From assembly GCA_038501625.1 (NCBI GenBank), contig JAZAYU010000116.1:1736001-1800000 (forward strand): a stretch of DNA of 64,000 bases. Direction: 5' to 3'. The DNA is from Corbicula japonica. Taxonomy: Eukaryota; Mollusca; Bivalvia; Venerida; Cyrenidae. A program made the translations under genes and the position numbers. Below are positions 46,156 to 58,800 of the stretch, piece by piece. The notes beneath the pieces were generated by a model. It had not been told where the DNA came from, made no database searches, and saw only the letters and a program-made list of their open reading frames with translations. Numbering within the stretch: the stretch's first letter is position 1; every line of letters begins with the position of its first letter.

Positions 46156-46394
46156 ATTGTGAGTGGGGTTTTTCCACCTTATCAAGAGTGAAGACAAAGC
46201 TTAGAAGCAGGCTTAACAATTCAACATTAAATTCATTGTTAATGATATCCATGGAAGGTCCTGATGTACTGAAGTTTGATTATAATAAGGCAGTCAGCAC
46301 TTGGGCCCAAGAAAAAAAGAGGCTTCTGAATCCTAATTCTGTCAGTTGTAATGAAACACTGAGTTTGATATGTGTGAGATATCTTGGACAATGA
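46156..46394 (+). pseudogene. hAT/ZNF862-like C-terminal exon
   Basis: Preceded by a good acceptor (TTTAATTTCAG). It reads CEWGFSTLSRVKTKLRSRL, then LMISMEGPDVLKFDYNKAV and WAQEKKR, and stops at 46392. This is the C-terminal dimerisation pattern of hAT transposases and of the related ZNF862/KIAA1586-type host proteins (SE.GFS...RIKT..R..L, L..I..EGP...FD...A...W). No upstream RNase-H-like portion is seen in the window, so it is either the last exon of a domesticated gene or an isolated fragment. Confidence 0.6.
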
Positions 46395-47612
46395 AGGTGA
46401 AAAACTAACTATACAGAGTATATAGTTGACAATGTAACTTGATGAGATCAGATCAGTTTATGTTATTAAAACACATGTTGACATACTGTTTACACATTGT
46501 TTCACATTATTTATGTTTTTTTTTAACTTTGTACCTTTCTTGGCTCTAAAGAGATAAAAAAACATCTATGTACTATATACAGTTTTTGCAGTAAACTTTG
46601 GTACAAATATAAAACTGTATAAACTGATAGTTAAAAAATAAAGTTTCGCGAGCTTAAATCCACGAACAGTCCAGCGACAACCCTTCCAAAAATCCTGGGG
46701 AGACCGTTAGTAAGTTAGCGAATATTTTTTTAATGCATTGTTGCGATCGACGTAAAAATTAGGATTGTAACTGTTTCAGTCTCTTAAGGTACGTTAGCCT
46801 TGTGCATTTCATTGTTGACACTACTCAGTTGTGGCGGAGCCTGATCATCGTTATTCTAGCAAAATTTAACCACTAATCATACGCTTCTGCATCAAAAAGA
46901 CCCCCCAAACCTAAGATTCAGGTGAAAAAAAAGTGGAAAACCTTATTTCCTTGCATCAAAATACAAGTACCTGCATCTATTGAAATCCCTGAATATACTG
47001 AATTATTTGCTAATGTTGATGATAGTAACTGTCACAAAGTTTAACGAAAAAATCACACATAGTTTCATATGTTTACAGTAATGATATCTGTGCAGGGCAT
47101 GTTCGATTAAACCAGCGCGCCAGTCTTTCAACGCTTTCAGCGCTTTGATTAGTTTTGGTATAAGATACTGCACATTTATTTAAAATGTACTAAGGAAAAT
47201 CTTTGTATTTGAAAGCTACAAAACTACATTTTCAGTTAAGAACATACGAATTATCATACATGTATGAACTTAGATAGTATCTAACTAACCATCAGCTGCT
47301 ACAGTATTCAGTACTGAGAACCAGACGTGTATTAACTGTTTCCTTCAACGCCCACATATTCTTTCAACGCTTTCAGCGCTTTGATTCAATGATGTAAACT
47401 TTTGGGGTTAAAGACCACTATTAAACTCTTTTAGACTCTGCTTAGAGCAGCAATGATTATAGGCAAATGAGCCGATAAATGTCTCAGTATCTCAGATTTC
47501 TATATTGAGAACCCACTCAGACTGAACAAAGCCAAACCTCAACATAGCAGGAAGAATTAACATTTTCACAACTCGTACCGTACTAGCCACAGGTGTTACC
47601 GGATCATGTGAA
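46395..47612. other. Non-coding with a duplicated 26-bp motif
   Basis: CTTTCAACGCTTTCAGCGCT then TTGATT occurs at 47125 and 47361. Otherwise AT-rich with no gene. Confidence 0.5.
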
Positions 47613-47804
47613 AGGTTAGACTACAGTAATTCATTTTCCATAGACTCCCAGTATAGCTTCATCTCCTATTCTGAATTAGCTATTGGGTCAAGGCCTTAAA
47701 ATCTTACTTTTGCAAATAAAACTAAACTAGAGACATCATAAAAACACAACAAAAATATAGCGTAACCAGTAAACTTTTTCGCGACATGCACTGGAATACC
47801 ACCA

Positions 47805-48238
47805 GGTCAGCGTACACTATTGCGTTTCCCTATATGTTCTATATAGAGTCTTGGGAGTCTCCTTGATTTATTTATTCTTAGACAATATCAGGCATGGTCT
47901 TCTGATAAAGTTTGAATATAAACCTACATAAAAACATAGATTCCATACCACCATGACCGTAGGTTTCTACCTCAAATTTCACTTTGAAGACTACCACCCT
48001 TGCCTATTGACTAAATTTACTTGTAGCTAACCTGATTATAGGCATTATTTTAAAAGTAATTTTTTTCTTATCCAAAATGTTTTGGATAATGATTTTTGGT
48101 TCCAACAGCTTCAGAAATACACAATTTCTGTTTTTAGAAGGAGTTTTATTTTTCTTTACCTATATTGGCCAATCAGCTAATGTTTCTATAGAGTCTTACG
48201 GGTTTCCCCTAACTTTTTTTTTTTAACCAACCGGGAAG

Positions 48239-48280
<42 letters not shown>

Positions 48281-49037
48281 TATTTATTTTGAAAGTCGGA
48301 TGCATATAACAAATATGTGTAACATACAAATGTACAAATACACATATTAAAACACAAGCTCTGTAGAGCTTTTAAAACCGACTTAACAAAAATAAATAAG
48401 ACAAGCACAGATAACAGCATAGACAGTATAACATACATACAACATGTGCAACACTTATACAACAACTTATGAACAATTAAATTGGGTTATAAGACTGAAT
48501 ACAAATTAAATGCCTTAAAACGTAAAATCCTAAAAAGTACATAGATATGAGCATTAGATTAAAATTGCATATAGGTAGTAAGAAGGTAAAAGTTATTAAG
48601 TTTTATTACATAACTTTAATTAATATTAGCTAAGATTCAAAACATTAATTAAGATAGATAGATAGATTTCTATCAATACATGATATAATTACAGTCAGCT
48701 AAAGACACAGCCTGAACTGACCGATATAATTACACACAAAAATGTAAGATTAATCATTAATTAAGATAGATAGGTAGATTTCTTTCAGTACATGATATAA
48801 TTACAGTCAGCTAAAGACACAGCCTGAACTGACCGATATAATTACACTCAAAAATGTAAGATAACTTCCTCTTTAAAAATCGATTAACTAAGATTCAATA
48901 TGTTGATTTAAAACTTACCTAAATATAAGAGCTTTTATTTAGTGTACACTGATCACCACCCTCGATTAACTAAGATTCAATATGTTGATTTAAAACTTAC
49001 CTAAATATAAGAAGCTTTTATTGAGTGTACACTGATC
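47805..49037. mobile_element. Element nested in the left arm of the foldback
   Basis: Present in the left arm only; the right arm is continuous at the same point. Ends GGTCAGCGTACACT and AGTGTACACTGATCACC form imperfect inverted repeats. Inside are (GTAA)10 at 48241-48280, a tandem pair of about 112 bp (about 48644-48862) and a tandem pair of 82 bp (48881-49040). No transposase. Confidence 0.65.
48241..48280 (+). repeat. (GTAA)10 microsatellite
   Basis: Ten perfect GTAA units. Confidence 0.95.
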
Positions 49038-49784
49038 ACCACCCTCAGCTTTGCGCCACTTTCAGTTTCACTTTGTCCAAAATAATACCCATTTTTAAAG
49101 ATAAAAATTTTCATATACTCAAAATAAAATTGCAAATGTTTTGTTTCAACTTCTTCTATACACTGTGCATTTTCACATAGCTATTTAATATTTTTTATTC
49201 TGCTTTTGCATTTTCAACCAATCACAGAATTACTTTATCTATTGGTCCGCACAAAACCCTAGACAAAATTGACTGGCCCTAGACAAAATTGACTGGTTCC
49301 CGAGCCAATTTTGTCTAGGGTTTGTGCGGACCATTAGATAAAGTAATTCTGTGATTGGTTGAAAATGCAAAAGCAGAATAAAAAATATTAAATAGCTATG
49401 TGAAAATGCACAGTGTATAGAAGAAGTTGAAACAAAACATTTGCAATTTTATTTTGAGTGTATGAAAATTTTTATCTTTAAAAATGGGTATTATTTTGGA
49501 CAAAGTGAAACTGAAAGTGGCGCAAAGCTGAGGGTGGTGGTATTCCAGTGCATGTCGCAAAAAATCTACTGGTTACGCTATATTTTTGTTGTGTTTTTAT
49601 GATGTCTCTAGTTTAGTTTTATTTGCAAAAGTAAGATTTTAAGGCCTTGACCCAATAGCTAATTCAGAATAGGAGATGAAGCTATACTGGGAGTCTATGG
49701 AAAATGAATTACTGTAGTCTAACCTAAATAGTGGTCTGAGTCTCTGACAACAAAACAGTGTTAGAGAAAACACATTTTGTAATC

Positions 49785-49889
49785 ATGTTTTGGACAATAC
49801 TTGCTATAATTTCTCTGCTGTTAATATTTGTTTATATTTCGTTAAGGTTGTCACCAAGAAAATGCACCGTAGACTTAAAACACGTTATG
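49785..49889 (+). CDS. KDSR: KDSR exon 1: start and N-terminal membrane anchor
   Basis: Encodes residues 1-35, starting [20 protein letters not shown] and ending DLKHVM. The ATG at 49785 is the first in this frame; the donor is ATG|GTAATA. Linking to exon 2 gives HVM-VTGG, matching the family's HV-VTGG junction. The upstream foldback element ends at 49725, so promoter and 5' UTR must overlap it or be very short. Confidence 0.85.
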
Positions 49890-52800
49890 GTAATACAGTT
49901 TTGCAAATTAATCATTCATTTTCGCGACCCCATGAAATGCTTCTTTCAATTTCTTCTTTTTGTGATACAGCAGAACTGCAGTACCATTTCGGATATCATT
50001 AGCAGTCATTTATAGTAACCCTTCCTGGTTGTCAGACCAGTAATTGCATTGCCTGTGGTTTGTGTCTACAACACTCGAAAGAGGAATAGACAGTATACAG
50101 AGATAGATAGGTAGATAGATAGATAGATAGAAGCAGAAGAATAGATCTAGTCAGCAACCACCATATTGGGTGTCTGAAGCCCAAATAATTGTCAACTGAT
50201 TGTGTTAAAACTTCAACTTAAAGGGCATTAATCAAGTTAGGATTCCAAACAGTGCGAAATTTTTTTTATTTTATATGCTAGCCATAAGAATCTGGTCGCT
50301 GTAAAATAAAGTAAATGTATTGCTTATCTAAAGGCATAATTAAGGCAATATCTTTAAAGTTTAAATTTAATTTAAAATATCCTGGTGTCATGTATTTTGA
50401 CACACTTAATCTTTCAAACCTTAACAACTTTTTAAATTGAAATTCATTTTGAGTTCTACGTTTGTATCATAAACATACATCCATCCTTATTTGATTTCAA
50501 CTGAAATGTTGAAAAAATATCATGAAGGTTATTTTAGAGCAAGAAACAAACATATGCAAACCACAGACACATGTAATGTAAACACATTTCTAATTGGTTA
50601 AAAGTAAGTTTACACACACTCTTGCATCTGCTACAACAAAAGAAAACACTGTTATTTTAATCATCTAGAATAAGGTAAAATAATGGGAATTGGAACTTCA
50701 TTAAAGATACTGTATTTAGTCTGCTGTAAGTGTTAAAAGACATCACTATTGGATGCCTTGCAGTATCTTTCCTGTTTGCCATGACTAACTACATTTCCTG
50801 GGGTTGTGCCCTATGCAGTTTTAATATTATGATATTGTAGAGTGAAAAATAACGATGATGCTAACTGTTATATGAAGATAAAAATGTATGGAAACAATAT
50901 AACATGTAAGGGATTTACAACACAAGTTTTAGTACAAAATTATAATGCGCGCATGCACTTCATCATGTGACTTTATTGCTATATTTGTCATTTGTTGCAA
51001 ACACAGACTTCCCGAAAGTTGTAAAAAAGTGTCAGACATGTGGTCAGACAAGATGTGACAATCTGTCTGACCGAAACAAATTCTGTCTGACTGAAACATT
51101 TAAATAAGCAAAACACAGTATTAAGGGTGTATTTTTTTTTCAGTGGTACGAATTGTCATTATGACGAATACGTAAAATATTTCATTCGGATATCCTCACT
51201 CATTTCCCTTGGAACAGTCTTGAATCAAAACAGCGAGTAAAATTGTAATTTAGCGAGTAAAATTGGAATATGCAGATCAAATGTTTGCCGGACACTCGGT
51301 CCTACAACATTGGAAATCACATCAGACCAGTCCAATTTTACCGGACAGGTCCGACGGTCCGGTGACTTTCAGGAAGTCTGCAAACAACAAAACAATGTGT
51401 TTTAAAATGTGTAAAATATGACCAATTAAGGATTTATTCAACAAGATAAAAAAGTATAAAATTTAAGTAAATCATGTAAATTTTACTATATAATAACACA
51501 AAGATGTATTACTAGCTTCAGTTTGAATAAATTACACACTTTAATTTATTAAATGGTCATTTAAATATTAACTGATCATTTTGCGTCATAATTACATTAT
51601 TAGGAAACCCCATATTCAGAAGCCAGGTCAAAACAAACAATGCGTCAAAATATATGGTGCATCAAAATATGTGGTAAAACTTAATTACATGCCTGAAAAA
51701 CTAATTCCGGATTGAACAGTAATATGTGATACCCTTATATGAGGACCACCCCATTATAAAGACGGCTTCTGTCCAGTTCAAAGGTGGTCTTTATATCAAG
51801 GTTTCTTTGTATATTTAATGTTTCTCTCTGTTTAGGTAACAGGTGGTTCAAGTGGAATTGGGAAGTCAATCGCAATTTTAGCAGCTCAGCTTGGAGCAAA
51901 TGTGACCATACTAGCTCGGAATAAGGTAAGATGTATTTTGTTATGATCTTAGTATTTTATAGGTGTGATGACATTTCAACTTTATGGCAAAATAGGAAGA
52001 TCAGGTCAGGTTTGATAATCAGCCACATTTCACTTGTTTTGTAAGAGTTATGGCCCTTTTTGCAATTTTAGTCTAGAAGTGCCTAAGTTATTTCTGTTTA
52101 TATTTTGAAATTGACAAAGTTTGCAGTGACCTTTCAGAAACTTAATTATTTTGAACCAGTGATTTACATCATTTGAGAAATGTTAACCCATTATATTTAT
52201 GCCATTGTTAGGTTGGAAGTGGGACACTGTCATTGGAGTCAATGCCAAATGGACCGATATTATATTGTTGTTTGTTTTTGTAAATAAAATAATACTTAAC
52301 TGACAATCTTAAACAAAATGTGTTATTATTGCCTCACAAATGAAAATTTTAATATAACCACACATTGCAAGTTTGTGGGAGCAATCACAGATGATGATAG
52401 TTAACATGACAAAGGTTGAAAAGTTGGATTGCTGCAAGGATATTAATCACCGTTAGTTATTATTAAGTATAATTAAAACTTAACTCTTTTGATTTTAACC
52501 CTCTACTCCTAACCGCTACTCCATATATGCGAGTTTTATTGAGTGTGCAAGCAGTGTAGATCCAAATCAGCCAGCACATCCATGTTGTCTAATAAGGATC
52601 TGCATTGTTTGTGCTTTGATAAGAAATTTCCTTATACATGTAAATCTAAATGTGAACAGTATAGATCCTGATCAGATGATCAGTGATGTGTCAGCTGATC
52701 TGGATCTACACTATCATAATGCTATAAAACCAATATATGTAGAGTAAAGGGTTAACCAATATTTATTATATGAGCTTAAAGAAAAGATCGCATTTCTGTC

Positions 52801-55800
52801 AAGGTATTGAAAACAATTAATTCGATCCTTTTAATAATAATAAAAACAAAGATGATTTGCGAAATGTGAAATGTTTTAGGAATACATGCATATGTTGTTG
52901 ACGGGTGTTTCAGTTGCGACTGGAAGAAGCAAAGACAGAGATCCAGCAGCATCTTCAGTCAGGGAGGAAGGTACAGTGTATCTCTGTGGATCTGTCCGCT
53001 AGTTACGAAGATGTTCAAGCTGCAGTCAGAGAGGTGAAAACAATATCTTACTTAAAATTTGGTTCATTGAATTTGAAATAGCAAATTTACAAAGTTTTCT
53101 TAATTAAAATGTTGAATAAGTAAAACTGAAAAATCTATTTTGGAGTTAACAGTTTACTCCATATATATTGGCCCTATCGCATGTGCGATCAGTATAAGTC
53201 CAGATCAGTGAGTTAGTACGTCTATGCCATCTGACTGGATCTGTACTGCTTCATTTTTATCAAAAACAACCAAATGAATCTTAAAAGTGAACAGTGTAGA
53301 TCCTTATCTGGATTTACACTTTTCACCCAAAAATTCATATCCTTGGACTAAAGCTTAACTGGTAAGCAGCTATGAGATTTCATCAATGGTTGATCAAACC
53401 AATTTTTAACATTTCCAATTGCATTATTTGTGAGGCTTGCTTATATCACCACCCCAGCAGCTACATGCACTGTCACTTTTACACTATAAATAAAACCATT
53501 GTATTGAAGTTGAAATGGAAACACTCCGGGTTTGAATTTCACCTAAAATCAGTGAAGGAAGTAATACTTTGATTTGTTTATACTTTCCTATGCTAATTTG
53601 AAGAAAGTGACATTTTTGTTGTACTGATTTTCTGTTGTTTTTCATTTCTGGTGTAAGGCAGAGGAGAAGAGTGGTCCAGTATTCATGTTGGTGAACTCTG
53701 CAGGTACTTCAGTCAGTCGATCTTTCCTGGATCTGGATGCCAATGATTTCAAGGTTACTGTTAATGAAATAACTTCCTTGTTCATGAAATTTTTGCTATT
53801 TTCATTAATTGCCAATTTTGTAGGTTTAAATTTATGATATTGAATGTTCAAAATCACATCAAAGGATGAATCTATATTTTGTAGTGAATTCATAAATATG
53901 TACAAGATCTTTAACAAAGTTAACTTCTTTGAAGAAAAAAAACCCGAATGGAACTTGATTCAGATTTCCAACATACCCAGTAATTCTTCCAAAAATACTG
54001 TCACAGTTATACCTGTTTTTCTTCTACGTTTTATGCATGTGGCTTATATCTTTAATTTTACTCAGGTTTGGAACTTAAAATAATTTGTGACATATTGAAA
54101 CCTGCTTCATTTTCAACAGGACGCATTATTTCCAGAAAATGTGTATGCTCCTGACTTTGAAAGATTTAATAAACTTGACCTATATTTCAGAGATTGTTAA
54201 GAAGCTTAACCCTTTCCTCCACATATACGCATTTTTACGCAATTGCGACCAGTGTAGATCCAGATCAGCACAGTCGTGCTGTGTGATCAGGATCTGCACT
54301 GGTCACATTTTTGTCAGAAATAACCTAATGAATCAGAAAGCAAACAGTTTAGATCCTGATCAGATAGCACGGATGTGCCGGCTGATCTGGATCTAAACTG
54401 TTCGCCGACGCAATAAAGGTGTATCTATGGAGGAAAGGGTTAAAATAAATGTTCAGCACCATGACCTAATTCATTGTCAACATGTTCCAGAATTCTGTCA
54501 AAAATATTTTACTGTTATGCTAGCATTCCAACAAGTTTTAAGCATTAAGCCTTTACCTTAGATATTACAGCAGTGATTGATACAGTTTGTATCAAAATTA
54601 AAAAAAGATTTTCAGGAACTTAGAGTGTATCATGAATTAAGTCACTGGCTGTACTAGTATATCAAGGCAATTACTTCATAGATTTTATAATTGTTCACCA
54701 TCATAAATTACTGAAAACTTTCGAAACTCATCAACCAATATTTTGCAGTGCTTCCTTATTCCAACCTGGAATATTATGGGAATCTTCAAATTGAATCAAC
54801 TACATTTTACTTCCTTAACATAAATTAAAATCAAACGATAATTATTTTTAAACTTGGATTTATTTCCAATGATATGATTAGTAAAGTCAAGCATGATGTC
54901 TCAGACAGCAATCTGTTTATCTCACTGGATTGGTAATAAGGCATTGCTCATATTTTAAGCCACATAATAACTTGACAAGCAGGATATTTTCCTTCATTAG
55001 AAGTGGCTGTTCACAGTCACCATCACTTCAGAAAATGTCTTTTAAATCACAGTTTTCCCTAAAGTAGTAACTTTTCATCATGCTTTAGAGAAGAAATCAC
55101 ACTTTTTCTGCAAAATCATAGGACATGGACCCCTTCCAGTGAAAAAAATCTGACAGGATATTGAACTTCCAATGATAAAATTCGAATGATTCCAATGCCT
55201 AAAACTGCACAGGAACCGACAAGGTTTCGACTTACTTCATAGATGTTTGTTATGGACTAGTGATACTAATAACACAGATTTTCAGAGATTGATGTGATGA
55301 CTTATTTGTGTTTATACTTTCAGAAACTGATGGAAGCCAACTATTACAGTGCTGTGTATACCACAAAGGCAGCCATTGGTTCTATGGTACAACAACAAGA
55401 GGGGAGAGTGGTGTTCCTCTCCTCTCAGGCAGGACAGATTGGCTTGTTTGGATTCTCAGCTTATTCTGCATCCAAGTTTGCTCTCAGGGGATTAGCTGAA
55501 GCCTTACAGATGGAAGTAAGAGGGGTAACACTTTTAGGGATGTCAGTGGGGTCTGTTTAATCAACCAGTGATAGCATAGTGGGTCTTTGTATAATATATG
55601 TACATATGCACAAGTTGCTTATTCATAAGCAGCGAAGTACTAATTATAATCTTTAAACAGAGATGATAGTTGTAATAGAGGCAATTTATTGTGTCGCCCT
55701 TACAAAAAAGAGAAGGTGATACAAAGAGATCACTTATGTCAGTCGGTCTGTCCGTCTATTACAAAAACTTAATGTTGTCTATAACTTTGTTATTTCTTAA

Positions 55801-58800
55801 TATTTTTTCATCAAACTTTTAAATTATATTGCTTATGACAACACACTCGAGATGATGCCAAATTCTTAAGGTCAAGGTCACATTTTATGGAGTTATGCCC
55901 CTTTTTGTACTTGAATTTTGACATGAAAACTTAATGTTGGCTATAACTGCCATTTCTCAATATTTCTTCATCAAACTTTCAAATTATATTGCCTATGACA
56001 AAACGGTTGTGATAATGCAAAATACTTTAGGTGAAGATCACATTTGGTGGTGTTATGCCCCTTTTTGTACTTGCATTTTTATTCCGACATAGCACCAAAT
56101 GGGCGACACAAGTGTGTCTAGTTATAAATAATATAACACCCATCTAGATATAAATTATATAAGCCAACCAAAGTATATGTTGACAACAAGTTGGAAACTC
56201 TGCTTTCATACTTTATCTGGTTTAACACTAACAGAGGTAGCACTGTAAAAAAATAAATTTTTAACAATTATTACTACTGTACCATTTTATAAGAAAGGTA
56301 TATACCAGTAAAATAAAAGGATCATCAATACAGTTATTCAATCCAGCATGTAGAACTCACTGTCATACAGGAAGGATCAAACTTGCTGCACCTTTGTTTG
56401 ACCTGCCCACCATGTGAGACAGATTTACTACTGTCAATCTAATGAGTGTAGTAATAACCCTATTATACATGATCTCCTGGTACTAATCCTGTGTTGTTCT
56501 ATATTTAGATGACACCTCATAATGTCAGGGTCACAGTGGCATTTCCACCTGACACCGACACTCCTGGTTTTCAGCATGAACTGGAAGGAAAGGTAAAATA
56601 TATTCTTTGTTTATTGATTAGCTGTAGTAAAAGAATGGTGTAAAAAGCTGACATGAATACTGTGGTGTCAATTGGCAAATAATCTACAATTTATCCAGCT
56701 TTGTTATGTAAAAGTTGTCAGAATTTATGATTTACTTTTTTCAGTCTCTAAAAATCAGTAACAGTGTTAAATTTGTATACAAAAAGAGTCTTTATATCGA
56801 AAATTATGGTTCTTAATAAAAAAATGAAATATGCATATCAGGAATGGCCACATCCAGCATACACAGCCTCCCCACACAGCCAAAAAGTAGAGAGGAAAAG
56901 AGAGAATGGTATTACAATAATCAGTTTCAAAATGGACGCCACAAACAAATAACGAAAGTGAGAACCAGAGGGGTTACCGCCTTGGAATTGGAAAAAAATA
57001 GCGATCTCAAACATTCTTGCATACCGGATAAGTATTTCCGCGTGATTTACCGGGAAAAAAAATCTTACCTTTTCCCTAGGGAAAAGGTAACGGTCGCGTG
57101 CTACACGAGTGATGTCACGACTTCAAGTATGTGACGTAATATATTCAAGTTAGTGACGTCATTTAGAAAATAAGGTTTGTGTTAACATCAATATTTCAGC
57201 TTAAGGAGACAAAATTTAGTTTGTATAAATGTACCTAAATGTTGTAAACAGTAAAAGATATGCAAGAAAAGGTATCTTGCATGAGACATTCGGTAAACAT
57301 AGAAAAAATCTGTCACCTTGGGTGAACTGTTTTGGCGGGAATGAGGCTCTGCCGAAAAAAACAGTTCCCCCTCTGTGACAGATTTTTCCATCTTCACCTC
57401 ACGCCCATGCAAGATACTTATAATGATACAAGTACACCAGGCCTAGATCAAGGAGTTTTTTTTTTAGAAAACCATGAAAATCTGTCCAATTTGACATAGT
57501 TTAATGATTAAAAACATGTTTACTGTAGAATTGATCATGTATTAATTTTGGTACAAAATCCAAGATATTTGACATGTGTACATGCATGTGCATCTTGATG
57601 CATCATTCAAATAATGATTACAAGCCATCTCTTATTATTTGGATTTCTGAATATGATTGTGTTTATTTCAATTCAGCTTGACTAAAAAACAAGAAAAGAT
57701 ATATTAAAATACAGATTAGAGAATTGTTTAACAATGATTTATTCATTTAAAATATTATTCACCATATTTTCAGCCGAAGGAGACACAGTTGATATCAGAG
57801 ACTGCAGGGTTATTGAAACCAGATGATGTTGCCAAGACTATTCTGACCGACTCCCTGGTAATTCTTGTTTTTTTTTCACTATCTTGTTCTTTATTGCAGT
57901 TATTTTAATGATTTGATTATGAAATACATGTAGTAAATAGCTGACAGTGATATATTGCAAGATTTATCATTGGTTGGAGTTCAGATGCGGAAGGATATAT
58001 CACGACTCTTTCACGAGGGGCATACTAAGAATGGGATAATCTTAAAAAGTACATGTAATTTGTATTGGAATAGATTTTATAACAAAATATATTTACAAGT
58101 TGACTTTTGTTACAGAATGGGCATTTCATAAGTTACCAGGGTCTGGATGGTTGGATGTTAGGAAATATTAGTGCTGGTATGTCCCCAGCAACCTCTGTCG
58201 GTAAAGTAATCGAACAGGTGAGTGACTTGTTCAGATAGTAGGTGATTCTTTTGTCTATAAATATTTAACTTGAAAACCTGGTTTCATGGCATTGCGGCGT
58301 CTTCTTGTTTGTCCAGTCATCTTTGCCCAAGATCATAATTAAGTCTTGACTCCATTAAAACCCATCAGATGCTTGAGATTTGAGACTGGTCTCCTGTTTT
58401 AGTTTTATGATCTTGGCTCCTGTTTTCATTTTGCTGCAATGAAGTTTAGTCATAAGAATGGTTTTTCATTTTGCAGGAAGAACATTTTCTCTGGGGCATG
58501 GCTGAAATAAAAACTTTTTGCAAGATAGCAGCAGTCGTTTTATAGTCCTCCATTTATATGCCTTTTAAGGTGTGTGCAACTAGTGCATTAAACAAAGTCT
58601 GTGTAAGATAGCAGTTGTTTTTAAAGTCCTCTCTATATATGCTCCTTTTAATGTGTGTGCAACTAGTGTAGATCTAGATTAGCTGGCACATTTGTACTTT
58701 CTGATCTGGATCTACACTGTTTGCTTTTGATTAATTAGGTTATTTCTAACCAAAAAGTGAACAGTGCAGATCCCGATCAGACTGCACAGTAATGCAGTAA

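Larger units (their letters stand above)
47613..49725. mobile_element. Large foldback element, split by a nested insertion
   Basis: The right arm (49291-49725) pairs with two pieces of a left arm: 47613-47804 and about 49037-49284. The outer ends are AGGTTAGACTACAGTAATTC and its complement. The centre is CCCTAGACAAAATTGACTGG / CCAATTTTGTCTAGGG. Each arm is about 435 bp and nearly identical to the other. The left arm is interrupted after TGGAATACCACCA by 1.23 kb. Its right end is 60 bp before the KDSR start codon. Confidence 0.88.
49890..51835 (+). other. KDSR intron 1 with foldbacks
   Basis: Contains a (GATA)n microsatellite (50103-50131), a foldback at 50991-51390 and a short foldback at 51728-51806, just before exon 2. 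A frame running on from exon 1 is intronic. Confidence 0.6.

Noticed and set aside
55308..55499. Second frame overlapping KDSR exon 5
   Set aside because: Out-of-frame shadow of a conserved exon.
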